Shown: positions 53,954 to 62,204 of the stretch, piece by piece
How the letters are laid out: each line of letters opens with the position of its first letter
Numbering within the stretch: the stretch's first letter is position 1
From: Rhizobium sophorae
GTDB taxonomy: Bacteria > Pseudomonadota > Alphaproteobacteria > Rhizobiales > Rhizobiaceae
Assembly (NCBI RefSeq): GCF_013087515.1
Contig: NZ_JABFCN010000021.1
Coordinates: 1-64,000 of the forward strand
DNA length: 64,000 nucleotides
Direction of reading: 5' to 3'
Program-made: the position numbers and the translations under genes
The notes under the pieces: model-generated
What the model was told of the DNA's origin: nothing
The model's database searches: none
What the model saw: only the letters and a program-made list of their open reading frames with translations

Positions 53954-54920
53954 TATTGCAGCTACACGCCCGCGCTCGCCCCTTACGCTCGCACGCAGCG
54001 GCGGCAATGCCGGCGTTTATCTGGCCTTCGTCGTTCTTCTGGTGGCGCTCGGCTTTGCCGCTCCGCGGTTTTTCACCTTCGGCAACTTGACTGACGTTCT
54101 TCGTCAGGCGGTCCCCATTGCCGTGACCGCGTTTGGAGCGACCTTTGTGATCGGGATGCGGGGCATCGACCTCTCCGTCGGTTCGACACTTGCGCTGAGC
54201 GGTCTTGTGACCGCAAACCTGATTGTGCTTGGCTATCCCGTTCCTCTGGCATGCGCAGGGGGGATTGCGGTCGGTGCGGTGATCGGACTGGTGAACGGCA
54301 TCCTGATCACCAAGGTCGGGATCACGGACTTTATCGCCACAATGGCCATCATGGTCATCAGCCGCGGTATCGTGATGGTCTACACTCAGGGTATTCCGAT
54401 CGTCGGAGCCTCCGACCCCGCCTTCCGAATGATCGGCCAGAGCTATGCCGGCGGTGTTCCTGTTCCGGTCATTCTGACCGCCATCGTCTTCGCGATCGCC
54501 TTCTACCTTCTCTATTACACGCGTTTCGGCCGTTTCGTTCTCTCGATCGGCAGCAATCCGGACGCTGCCCGGCTGGTCGGCATCCCCACGGACAAGGTCA
54601 AGATCGCCGTTTACGTGCTGGTCGGGGTCCTGTCGGCCTTCGCGGGCGTTCTGCTCACCTCGCGCCTTGAAGCCGCCATGCCTGAAGCCGGCCAGGGGTA
54701 CGAGCTGGATGTCATAGCTGCCGTGGTTATCGGCGGAACGGGTTTGTCCGGCGGGCGCGCCACTCTTTTTGGAACCGCCGTAGGTGCCGTTTTGATGGCG
54801 GTCGTCCGCAACGCGCTCAACCTGCTCAACGTGAACACCTTCTGGCACCAGGTCGTCATCGGCACGATCATCCTGATCGCCGTGGCAGCCGATCGTTTCA
54901 GTCGCCGCCAAAAGGCCTGA
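53946..54920 (+). CDS. Ribose-type ABC transporter permease
   Basis: A membrane protein of 324 residues with about 8-10 hydrophobic segments and the motifs MRGIDLSVGSTLALSG, GITDFIATMAIMVISRG and VVIGGTGLSGGRATLFG. It starts inside the end of the ATPase gene with GGGAGGTATCC before the ATG. Third component of this importer. Confidence 0.92.
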   Translation: MADIAATRPRSPLTLARSGGNAGVYLAFVVLLVALGFAAPRFFTFGNLTDVLRQAVPIAVTAFGATFVIGMRGIDLSVGSTLALSGLVTANLIVLGYPVPLACAGGIAVGAVIGLVNGILITKVGITDFIATMAIMVISRGIVMVYTQGIPIVGASDPAFRMIGQSYAGGVPVPVILTAIVFAIAFYLLYYTRFGRFVLSIGSNPDAARLVGIPTDKVKIAVYVLVGVLSAFAGVLLTSRLEAAMPEAGQGYELDVIAAVVIGGTGLSGGRATLFGTAVGAVLMAVVRNALNLLNVNTFWHQVVIGTIILIAVAADRFSRRQKA

Positions 54921-54927
54921 GGAGACG

Positions 54928-55635
54928 ATGATTAAATATTCCGAGCTCCGCAAGTCCGTTCTTGATGCAAATGCCGCGCTCTACGATAGCGGCCTTGTCA
55001 TCTCGACGTTCGGTAACGTCAGCGCTATCGACCGCGAGAAGCGTGTTGTCGCCATCAAACCGAGTGGCGTTTCCTATAAGGCAATGCAGGTCGCAGATAT
55101 CGTTGTAACCGACCTCGATGGCAATATCCTAGAGGGCACGCTGCGACCATCGTCTGATCTCGATACGCACCTGGAACTCTACAAAAGCTTCAAGTCTATC
55201 GGTGCCGTGGTCCACACGCACTCGTTCTTCGCGACGGTGTGGGCCCAATCCGGCCGGGGTATCCCTGCCATGGGAACGACCCATGCCGACTATTTCAACG
55301 GAACGATCCCCGTTACTCGCAAGCTGCGCGACGACGAAATCATAGACGGTTACGTCCGCAACACGGGCAAGGTCATCGTCGAGGCACTCGGAAATAATGC
55401 GCCGCTCTCCGTCCCCGCAGCCCTGGTTAACGATCACGGTCCCTTCTGCTGGGGCAAGGACGCAGCCGACGCCGTTCATAACGCGGAGATGCTCGAGGCT
55501 GTCGCCAAGATTGCCTTCCACGCCCGGCAACTGAACCAGGACGATCCAGAAATTTCCGACGCTTTGCTGGACCTCCACTATCAACGCAAGCACGGCCAGT
55601 CGGCGACCTACGGCCAGCCAGACAGTTCCAAGTAG
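54928..55635 (+). CDS. araD: L-ribulose-5-phosphate 4-epimerase (class II aldolase family)
   Basis: Interconverts L-ribulose 5-phosphate and D-xylulose 5-phosphate through a zinc-assisted retro-aldol. It has 235 residues. The order KPSGVSYKAM, RPSSDLDTHLELYK, VVHTHSFFATVWAQSG, GTTHADYFNGTIPVTRK and NDHGPFCWGKDAADAVHNA follows E. coli AraD closely, including the zinc His residues. It is 7 bp after the permease and 7 bp before the kinase gene. No arabinose isomerase gene (araA) is present. Confidence 0.9.
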   Translation: MIKYSELRKSVLDANAALYDSGLVISTFGNVSAIDREKRVVAIKPSGVSYKAMQVADIVVTDLDGNILEGTLRPSSDLDTHLELYKSFKSIGAVVHTHSFFATVWAQSGRGIPAMGTTHADYFNGTIPVTRKLRDDEIIDGYVRNTGKVIVEALGNNAPLSVPAALVNDHGPFCWGKDAADAVHNAEMLEAVAKIAFHARQLNQDDPEISDALLDLHYQRKHGQSATYGQPDSSK

Positions 55636-55642
55636 GATTATC

Positions 55643-57259
55643 ATGTCGATTGTAGCAGGAGTTGATTTCGGAACTTTGAGCGTGCGGGTAACGCTGGCTG
55701 ATTCCAAGAAGGGTTCCCTTGGAACCTGCGTCGCGGAATATCCTCTCGAGCGGCGTCGTTCCGATCCCGACCTGGCAACGCAGTCCCACGTAGATCATAT
55801 GGAAGCGCTTGTGCTGGCGATGCATCGAGTGATCGACGAATGCGGCGTAGATTCCAAGGAGATCCGTGCGATTGCGGTCGACACGACGGGGTCCTCGGTG
55901 TTGCCTGTCGACAAAAATATGCAGCCTTTGGGGGACTACTACCTCTGGTGTGATCACCGCGCCAAAGCGGAAGCCGAAGAGATAACGGCGATGGCGCACG
56001 ACATGCACATTGAAGCAATTGAATGGTGCGGCGGAACCTATTCCCACGAGTGGGGCTTTGCCAAGCTTCTCCACTGGATGCGCCACAATCCCGACCAGCG
56101 CGAGCGCTTTGGGACCGCCGTGGAACATTGCGACATGGCGGCCGCGGTCCTCACCGGAGTGACCGACACGGCTCGCATGGTGCGCAGCGTCTGCGCCATG
56201 GGACACAAGTGGATGTGGAACCCGAAATGGGGTGGCTTGCCCTCGCAGGCTTTCTTGTCCCGCGTCGATCCGCTTTTCGACGGCGTGCGCGAGAAGATTG
56301 GCGGAACATATCAGACCTCTGCTTCGATCGCAGGTGGGCTCAGCACATACTGGGGCGAACGACTCGGCCTGACCTCCGGGATACCAGTTCCCACGGGTGC
56401 GTTTGATGCCCATTGGGATGCAATTGGCGCTGGCTGCCGTCTGGGGGACGTCGTCAATGTGATCGGTACGTCGACCTGTATCATTGCCGTTAGTGAACGT
56501 GTGAAGCTAATCCCCGGTGTTTGCGGCGTCGTCCCAGGGAGTGCACATCCAGACCTTGTGGGAGTTGAGGCAGGCCTGTCTGCGACAGGCGACCTGTTCG
56601 ATGCAATAGCACGACGTGCCGGCACGACGGTGTCCAGGCTCGCTGAAGGCCTGGAAAGCATCGAAGGCGGAAAGACCGGTCTGATGCGTCTCCCCTGGGA
56701 CAACGGGGACCGGACGGTTCTCGTCCGCTCCGACCTTGGTGGAATGACGCTTGGCTGGCATCTCGGCCATACAGCGCAGGACGAACTGTATGCCGCGATT
56801 GAAGGTACGGCTTTCCACACACGGGTTGTCCTGGAGCGGATGGAGCAGCACGGCGTTCCAGTGAACCGCGTCATTAATGGGGGAGGTATCCCGCAAAGGA
56901 ACGACATCCTCAACCAGATCTACGCCAATGTTATAGGCAAGCCGATATTGGTCCCCGACGGTATTCCGACCGGTCTCGGTTCGGGAATATTCGCCGCTCT
57001 TGCAGCCAAAGATCATGGATCAATCGAGAGCGCTCAGGCAGCCATGTGCGTGGGCTACAGAAAGTTTGAGCCTGATCCGAGCACGCGCGGACGTTATGAG
57101 ACCCTCTATCAGCTGTTCAAGCAGGTCTATATGGGCTTTGGCACCTCGAGCCTCGCAGACTTCTCGCAAGTTCTCGGAGACATCAAGCGGATTGCTGCAG
57201 GTGAGAGTATTCGGTCCGAGTTTGGCCACCGTGCCGCGCGCAAGGTAGCATTGCTATGA
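55643..57259 (+). CDS. araB: Ribulokinase-like FGGY carbohydrate kinase
   Basis: An ATP-dependent pentulose kinase of 538 residues. The N-terminal ATP motif is VAGVDFGTLSVRV. The segments DTTGSSVLPVD, WCDHRAKAEAEEIT, CAMGHKWMWNPKWGGLP, PTGAFDAHWDAIGAG and VIGTSTCIIAVSE are AraB-type. C-terminal nucleotide-binding INGGGIPQRND is present. With the epimerase next to it, it should convert a ribulose to ribulose 5-phosphate, then xylulose 5-phosphate. The ketose must be imported or made by an isomerase not seen here, possibly one of the cupins. Confidence 0.9.
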   Translation: MSIVAGVDFGTLSVRVTLADSKKGSLGTCVAEYPLERRRSDPDLATQSHVDHMEALVLAMHRVIDECGVDSKEIRAIAVDTTGSSVLPVDKNMQPLGDYYLWCDHRAKAEAEEITAMAHDMHIEAIEWCGGTYSHEWGFAKLLHWMRHNPDQRERFGTAVEHCDMAAAVLTGVTDTARMVRSVCAMGHKWMWNPKWGGLPSQAFLSRVDPLFDGVREKIGGTYQTSASIAGGLSTYWGERLGLTSGIPVPTGAFDAHWDAIGAGCRLGDVVNVIGTSTCIIAVSERVKLIPGVCGVVPGSAHPDLVGVEAGLSATGDLFDAIARRAGTTVSRLAEGLESIEGGKTGLMRLPWDNGDRTVLVRSDLGGMTLGWHLGHTAQDELYAAIEGTAFHTRVVLERMEQHGVPVNRVINGGGIPQRNDILNQIYANVIGKPILVPDGIPTGLGSGIFAALAAKDHGSIESAQAAMCVGYRKFEPDPSTRGRYETLYQLFKQVYMGFGTSSLADFSQVLGDIKRIAAGESIRSEFGHRAARKVALL

Positions 57260-57302
57260 CCCGCTGTGCTCTTAGATCAGATGTCTATGGATCGAGAACG
57301 TG

Positions 57303-58220
57303 ATGACGTCACTTCCATCCATTCGTGCAATACAGTCGTTCGTCGCAGCCGGCAGAAAGGGTTCATTTCTCGAGGCTGCTGCCCAGCTGCAGCTTACTCC
57401 GTCGGCGATCAGCCACCAAATCAGGCTGATGGAAGACGACCTTGGGGAAAAACTCTTTCACCGCATTGGAAGGAACGTGTCGCTCACCGAGATTGGCGAG
57501 CGATACCACCGTGATCTTTCAGAAGCGCTTTCGATGATTGAGCAGGCGACCGATGAGGTGTGCCGGCGCAACAGCGTCGACGTCCTGAGCGTCGGCTGTG
57601 CTTCAAGTCTGGCTTCGCTATGGCTTATGCCAAGATTGCCTCGGTTCGAAGAATTGTATCCCTCGATCGAAATCAGGCTTCTGTCGACATCGGATCCTGC
57701 AAAATTGTCCGATGGCTCGGTCGATGTCGATATCTGCTACGGCAGCGCTCCTCGACTGGGCTCTATCGCGGCGGAGGAGTTCCCCCTTGAGACAATCGTC
57801 GTAGCCTGCTCTCCCGAGGTGGCGAATGGCGAGCGGCCCATACGCAAGCCATCGGATCTGGTGGGCCACACCTTAATCAAGTCGGAGCAGACGCTTTACA
57901 GCTGGCAACAATGGGCGAAGGACCACGGCTTGGCGATTGACGTCAATCGCGGCGCTCGATTTCGCGATGCGTTTATGGCGATCGCGACCGCTGTCGAAGG
58001 ACGCGGCGTGTGCCTGGAGAGCTACCGGCTTCTTGAACGGGATGTGGAAAGAGGTAACCTCGTCCTTCCGTTCGGGATGACAGGCCCCAACCTTCGTTGC
58101 CACACGCTCACATATGTCCGCTCGCGGCTCAGATCAGAAAAGGTCAACGCGTTCAAGCAATGGCTGGAAAACGTATGGCTTGAAGACGCTGCCTCGGCTG
58201 AAATGCGGGCGCGAGGCTGA
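57303..58220 (+). CDS. LysR-family regulator (GcvA-like)
   Basis: 305 residues. The helix-turn-helix is in IQSFVAAGRKGSFLEAAAQLQLTPSAISH, and the effector domain in LSVGCASSLASLWLMPRL and VDVDICYGSAPRLG. It resembles GcvA-type regulators, which are often divergent, but here it lies 43 bp after the kinase gene on the same strand. It probably regulates the pepD-cupin-importer-araDB genes. ATG at 57303; a GTG at 57300 is adjacent. Confidence 0.86.
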   Translation: MTSLPSIRAIQSFVAAGRKGSFLEAAAQLQLTPSAISHQIRLMEDDLGEKLFHRIGRNVSLTEIGERYHRDLSEALSMIEQATDEVCRRNSVDVLSVGCASSLASLWLMPRLPRFEELYPSIEIRLLSTSDPAKLSDGSVDVDICYGSAPRLGSIAAEEFPLETIVVACSPEVANGERPIRKPSDLVGHTLIKSEQTLYSWQQWAKDHGLAIDVNRGARFRDAFMAIATAVEGRGVCLESYRLLERDVERGNLVLPFGMTGPNLRCHTLTYVRSRLRSEKVNAFKQWLENVWLEDAASAEMRARG

Positions 58221-58643
58221 TCGAACCTCTGACGGGCAGCAAGATCGTCCGGCGTTCTTTGAAACGCTGAGACAGCAATATGCGTGATGCCCAACCTTCT
58301 CTTAGCCATGCCTCGAGATTTTTTGAAGTTTTTGCGATTGCGAGGGGAGCGGCCACCGAGCGCGATATGCGCCGTCTTCTGTCCTTCTCACCAGTCTATG
58401 CGCTGACAACTTCAAGGCCATAGCTGTAGGACCGTGTCAGATCGCGCTCCGGGCGGCGCTATCCGCGACTTAAGAGCCCGCAAGTCTATGGCTGTCAGAC
58501 ACGACGAGCAGGCAAAGCTGTCGCGAAGAGATCAACTGAGACTGGCAGCTCTCAGACAATCTGGATTGATATTAAGAGCGAATGCCTCCATATGTAGAGA
58601 ATGATTTAGCGCGGCGTGAGCCGATTACAGGTGTTGGCGGGCG
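58221..58643. other. Intergenic stretch with GntR half-site
   Basis: 423 bp with no supported gene. It contains the operator half-site at 58552 and should hold the promoter of the downstream GntR gene. Confidence 0.5.
58552..58561 (+). promoter_or_regulatory. Half-operator upstream of the GntR gene
   Basis: TCAGACAATC is the reverse complement of the first ten bases of GATTGTCTGATAATC found at 59342 and 60338. It lies 82 bp before the GntR start and suggests autoregulation. Confidence 0.5.
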
Positions 58644-59327
58644 ATGCAGACAGACCTACAGATATCCAGACAAAGTGCGACGTTGCGCGTAAAAGTTGAG
58701 GAGACTCTACGTCAGGCGATAGCCAGTGGGCGATTTAAGCCCGGCCAGCGACTGGTAGAGCGAGAACTTTGCGAAATGCTGGGCGTCGGCAGGACCTCGG
58801 TTCGCGAGGCAATGCGACAGCTCGAAGCTGAAGGCATTATCACAAGCTATCCCCATAAGGGACCGGTCGTCAGTACGATCACCTACGAGGAAGCGCAGCA
58901 ACTCTATACCGTTCGGGCTCTTCTTGAAGGATTCGCGGGCCAGCAGTTCGCTGAGCATGGCACTGCCGCCGACATAGCGACACTTCTAGCCGCGGTGGTC
59001 GAATTCGAAGCCGCCGCCGAAAGTGGCGTCGGTGCGCGCCTCATAGATGCGAAAAACGCATTTTACAACTGTTTGATGGACGGCAGCAAAAACGTGTTCG
59101 TAAGGCAAATGCTGACAGCTCTGCACAATCGGATCAATCTCCTTCGAATGACAACCATGACGCAACCGGGACGCCTTGCGCACAGCATTGCCGAAATCAA
59201 GGATATTGCGAACGCAATCCAGAATCGCAACGGGCCGTTGGCGGCGGCGGCCTGCAAATTCCATATCGACCAGGCTGCCAAGGTCGCACTTGAATACCTC
59301 CGGAAGAACGCAGCGCTAGAAACTTAA
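58644..59327 (+). CDS. GntR-family regulator (FCD type)
   Basis: 227 residues. The winged helix contains RELCEMLGVGRTSVREAMRQLEAEG, with the wing in SYPHKGPVVSTI. The FCD domain lacks the full Asp/His metal set: the segment corresponding to DxxFH reads DAKNAFYNCLMDGSKN, so the ligand mode may differ from typical members. Two copies of a 15-bp operator lie in promoters directly downstream, which it presumably controls. Confidence 0.87.
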   Translation: MQTDLQISRQSATLRVKVEETLRQAIASGRFKPGQRLVERELCEMLGVGRTSVREAMRQLEAEGIITSYPHKGPVVSTITYEEAQQLYTVRALLEGFAGQQFAEHGTAADIATLLAAVVEFEAAAESGVGARLIDAKNAFYNCLMDGSKNVFVRQMLTALHNRINLLRMTTMTQPGRLAHSIAEIKDIANAIQNRNGPLAAAACKFHIDQAAKVALEYLRKNAALET

Positions 59328-59335
59328 AATTTCGA

Positions 59336-59364
59336 TTGACAGATTGTCTGATAATCTTTTTAAT
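59336..59364 (+). promoter_or_regulatory. Promoter with embedded GntR-type operator
   Basis: TTGACA (59336-59341), a 17-bp spacer and TTTAAT (59359-59364). The spacer starts with the imperfect palindrome GATTGTCTGATAATC (59342-59356), identical to that at 60338. A protein bound there would block polymerase. It drives the dehydrogenase gene at 59416. Confidence 0.78.
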
Positions 59365-59415
59365 CCTCTCTGAAGGAAGGCGGGTTTCATTGCTCGCACG
59401 CGTCCGGAGGAAAAA

Positions 59416-60303
59416 ATGTCATCGACACTCAACGCAACGCGCGTGGCCTTTATAGGGCTGGGCGCGATGGGCCAACCTATGGCTCAACATCTCATTTCGG
59501 CGGGCTTCGATGTCGTCGGTTTCGACCTCTCGAAAGACGCCAAGACAAAGCTCGCTGATGCGGGCGGGCGAGCCGCCGAAACGATTTCTGACGCCATGGT
59601 CGGGGCCAGTTTCGTGATCACCATGCTTCCGAACGGCAAGATCGTGCGCGAGGCGCTGCTGGGCGAAAACGCCTGTGGCGGCCTGAAGCAGAATGCCGTC
59701 GTCATAGACATGAGTTCGTCTGCTCCAAACGACACAAGGGAGCTCGGTCTCGAACTTGCTTCTCGTGGCCTTCGGCTGGTTGACGCCCCGGTCTCCGGAG
59801 GCGTCAAGCGCGCCGTTTCTGGCACCTTGACAATCATGGCCGGTGGGGAGGATGCTGATATCGAGGAGGCCGAGCCGCTGCTGAAGGCAGTGGGACAACA
59901 GGTGTTCCGGACGGGGCCAGTTGGCTCGGGTCACGCGATGAAAGCGATTAACAACTTCGTATCCGGTGCAGGTGTGCTGGCGGCGATCGAGGGTGTCCTT
60001 CTTGGACGTGCCTTCGGCCTGGAGCCGGCGACGATCGTCGATATTCTCAACTCGTCGTCTGGAAAGAACAACGCCACCGAAGTGAAGATGAAGCAGTTCA
60101 TCCTCTCTGAGACGTTCGGGTCGGGATTTGCCATTGGCCTGATGGCCAAGGATATCCGCATCGCCGCCGATCTCGCCAAGACGCTTGGTCTTCGCCTCGA
60201 TGCTCTCGCCAGCACGGCAGACGCCTGGGATGCTGCACAGAAGGCGCTAGGCCCATCCGAGGACCACACCCGCATCATCCGATACGTCGAAGATCACAAT
60301 TAG
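59416..60303 (+). CDS. 3-hydroxyisobutyrate dehydrogenase-family beta-hydroxyacid dehydrogenase
   Basis: NAD-dependent oxidoreductase of 295 residues. The cofactor motif FIGLGAMGQPMAQHL lies at residues 12-26, the substrate motif in DAPVSGGVKRAVSGTL, and catalytic Lys in GSGHAMKAINNFVSGA. Members oxidise 3-hydroxyisobutyrate, D-glycerate or related hydroxyacids. GGAGG precedes the ATG. Its own promoter/operator and the following unit's copy show coordinated control. Confidence 0.9.
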   Translation: MSSTLNATRVAFIGLGAMGQPMAQHLISAGFDVVGFDLSKDAKTKLADAGGRAAETISDAMVGASFVITMLPNGKIVREALLGENACGGLKQNAVVIDMSSSAPNDTRELGLELASRGLRLVDAPVSGGVKRAVSGTLTIMAGGEDADIEEAEPLLKAVGQQVFRTGPVGSGHAMKAINNFVSGAGVLAAIEGVLLGRAFGLEPATIVDILNSSSGKNNATEVKMKQFILSETFGSGFAIGLMAKDIRIAADLAKTLGLRLDALASTADAWDAAQKALGPSEDHTRIIRYVEDHN

Positions 60304-60331
60304 CCTCGGAAACTCGCGAATTCGGGCGAAA

Positions 60332-60360
60332 CAGACAGATTGTCTGATAATCAGTTTATC
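60332..60360 (+). promoter_or_regulatory. Second promoter with embedded GntR-type operator
   Basis: CAGACA (60332-60337), 17-bp spacer and TTTATC (60355-60360). The same 15-bp operator GATTGTCTGATAATC occupies 60338-60352, in the same position relative to the boxes as at 59336. It drives the carboxymuconolactone-decarboxylase-family gene. Confidence 0.72.
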
Positions 60361-60394
60361 TTGTCGTAGACAGTAGAGCTAGGAGCGTTGTCGA

Positions 60395-60823
60395 ATGACC
60401 GCCACGAAAGAAACGAAAGTGAAAACACACGGCAAGGAGCGGCCTGTCCCTTCGGAACAGTTCGCTCGAGGGCTGGCGACGCGTCGTGAAGTCATGGGCG
60501 ATGCCTATGTCGACGCAGCACTCGGTAAGGCGACCGACTTCACCTGGCCTATGCAGCAGCTCGTCACTGAGTATTGCTGGAACGAGATCTGGAATCGACC
60601 AGGCCTCGACAGGCGCGCGCGGTCCATTCTGAACCTTGGCATGATCTCTGTTCTCAATCGTCCGCATGAGCTCAAGGGCCACGTGCGCGGCGCGATCAAC
60701 AACGGCCTTAGCAAGGAGGAAATCCAGGAGATTTTCCTGCAGGTCGCGATCTACGCCGGCGTACCGGCGGGCATCGACAGCTTCCGAAACGCCCAGGAGG
60801 TCTTCAACGAAATGGGCATCTGA
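60395..60823 (+). CDS. Carboxymuconolactone decarboxylase family protein
   Basis: A small helical protein of 142 residues of the CMD/AhpD superfamily: WNRPGLDRRARSILNLGM, HELKGHVRGAINNGLSKEEI and EIFLQVAIYAGVPAGIDSF. The pattern is that of 4-carboxymuconolactone decarboxylases (PcaC); the CxxC pair of AhpD peroxidases is absent. The usual PcaC length is about 130. No protocatechuate genes are nearby, so it probably acts on another lactone or keto acid of the cluster. Confidence 0.85.
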   Translation: MTATKETKVKTHGKERPVPSEQFARGLATRREVMGDAYVDAALGKATDFTWPMQQLVTEYCWNEIWNRPGLDRRARSILNLGMISVLNRPHELKGHVRGAINNGLSKEEIQEIFLQVAIYAGVPAGIDSFRNAQEVFNEMGI

Positions 60824-60902
60824 AGCCGCCGCCGCTAGGCGTGGCGGAAAATTTTGAAGGGCGTGGATCGGCCGCGCCGTTTTAACTAGGGAGGAGCCGA
60901 AC

Positions 60903-61286
60903 TTGGCCATCGATCTCGAGAAGTTCAAAAAACTGGCGCTGGAGGACTTCGAGTTCAAGCGCGAAACCCGTTATCTCAACGGCATTATCAAATGCGATTT
61001 TCCGACCCGCAGCGTCGCACTCCACTTCGAAGACGGCAAGATGGTGAAGGTCGAAGAAGCCGCCTACGACGACGAGACGTGCAAGATCGTCATCCGGGGC
61101 ACGGGTGAACAGTGGGATGCGCTTCTCCAGAAGAAGCCGCGGCCGTTTTATCAGTGCCTGCAGTCGTCAAACATCAAACACGGTCTGTACCTTAGCAACA
61201 ATAACGAAACCTTCGCGTATCTCCCTGCGCTCAATCGCATGACGAACCTGATGCGCGAAGCCCGCCCGGAAGGAGTAGCAGCATGA
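60903..61286 (+). CDS. Uncharacterised SCP2-like small protein
   Basis: 127 residues from a TTG start with GGGAGGAGCC upstream. The protein has alternating charged strands (ETRYLNGIIKCDF, VALHFEDGKMVKVEE) and a helical C-terminus. The arrangement resembles a sterol-carrier-protein-2-type lipid- or hydrophobe-binding fold, but I cannot assign it firmly. It overlaps the hydrolase gene by 4 bp, so it works with it, perhaps as a binding subunit. Confidence 0.6.
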   Translation: MAIDLEKFKKLALEDFEFKRETRYLNGIIKCDFPTRSVALHFEDGKMVKVEEAAYDDETCKIVIRGTGEQWDALLQKKPRPFYQCLQSSNIKHGLYLSNNNETFAYLPALNRMTNLMREARPEGVAA

Positions 61287-62179
61287 CTAGGCATGATCCA
61301 ATCACGGGCCGTTACGTCTACCTGACGATCGAAGGCATCGAATATCGCGTCTATTACGAGGAAGCCGGAGAGGGCATTCCCTTGCTTGTCGGTCACACGG
61401 CGGGCTCCGACGGCCGCCAGTACCGGCACACGCTCTGCGACGAAGACGTGACCAAGAACTTCCGCGTCATCGCGTTCGACTTGCCCTATCACGGGAAGTC
61501 TCTTCCTCCCCACGGCGTTCGCTGGTGGGAGAAAGAGTACAACATGACCAAGAAGTTCATGATGGATTTCCAACTGGAACTCTCTAAGGCCCTTGGTCTG
61601 GACCGCCCCGTTTATATGGGTAGCTCGATGGGCGGACATCTTGCTATCGATCTCGCATCGAATTACCCCGACAACTTCCGCGCTACTATCTCCGTCGAAG
61701 GCGCACTGCGCTCGGCTGCCGAATATGTCGATGTCGGCATGGCAGGCATTCGGAAAGAATTCGACAACCCAAACGTGAACCGCACCTCCATCGGCGCGGC
61801 CATGATGCTCAATATCTCGCCCTACTCACCAGAAGCCAATGTCCGCGAAATCCAATGGGAATATAGCTGCGGCGGTCCGGGCGTCTTCGCAGGTGACCTC
61901 TATTATTACTACTATGACCACAATGTCTCGCCCGAAGAGGCGAGCAAGATCGATACGTCGAAGTGCATGCTGTACTTCCTGACGGGCGAATACGATCCGA
62001 ATACCTCCCCGGCCGACACCAAGATCGCCGCCGATCTCGTCAAGGGCAGCAAGTTCTGGACGATGGAGAAGCTCGGACATTTCCCGGTCACTGAAGACTA
62101 CACCGAGTTCAGAAAATACCTGCTGCCGATCCTCGAGGAAATCCAGCAGGCATCCGCAACCAGGGCGAAGGTCGCCTGA
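61283..62179 (+). CDS. Alpha/beta-fold hydrolase
   Basis: 298 residues. The nucleophile elbow YMGSSMGGHLAIDL gives the catalytic Ser, the acid probably lies in FLTGEYDPNTSP, and the His in EKLGHFPVTEDY. The oxyanion region reads PLLVGHTAGSDGRQYRH. It most resembles esterases or C-C hydrolases acting on small esters or lactones. ATGA overlap couples it to the preceding small protein. Confidence 0.87.
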   Translation: MTRHDPITGRYVYLTIEGIEYRVYYEEAGEGIPLLVGHTAGSDGRQYRHTLCDEDVTKNFRVIAFDLPYHGKSLPPHGVRWWEKEYNMTKKFMMDFQLELSKALGLDRPVYMGSSMGGHLAIDLASNYPDNFRATISVEGALRSAAEYVDVGMAGIRKEFDNPNVNRTSIGAAMMLNISPYSPEANVREIQWEYSCGGPGVFAGDLYYYYYDHNVSPEEASKIDTSKCMLYFLTGEYDPNTSPADTKIAADLVKGSKFWTMEKLGHFPVTEDYTEFRKYLLPILEEIQQASATRAKVA

Positions 62180-62204
62180 AACAATCTCTTGGGAGGAGCA
62201 TCCA

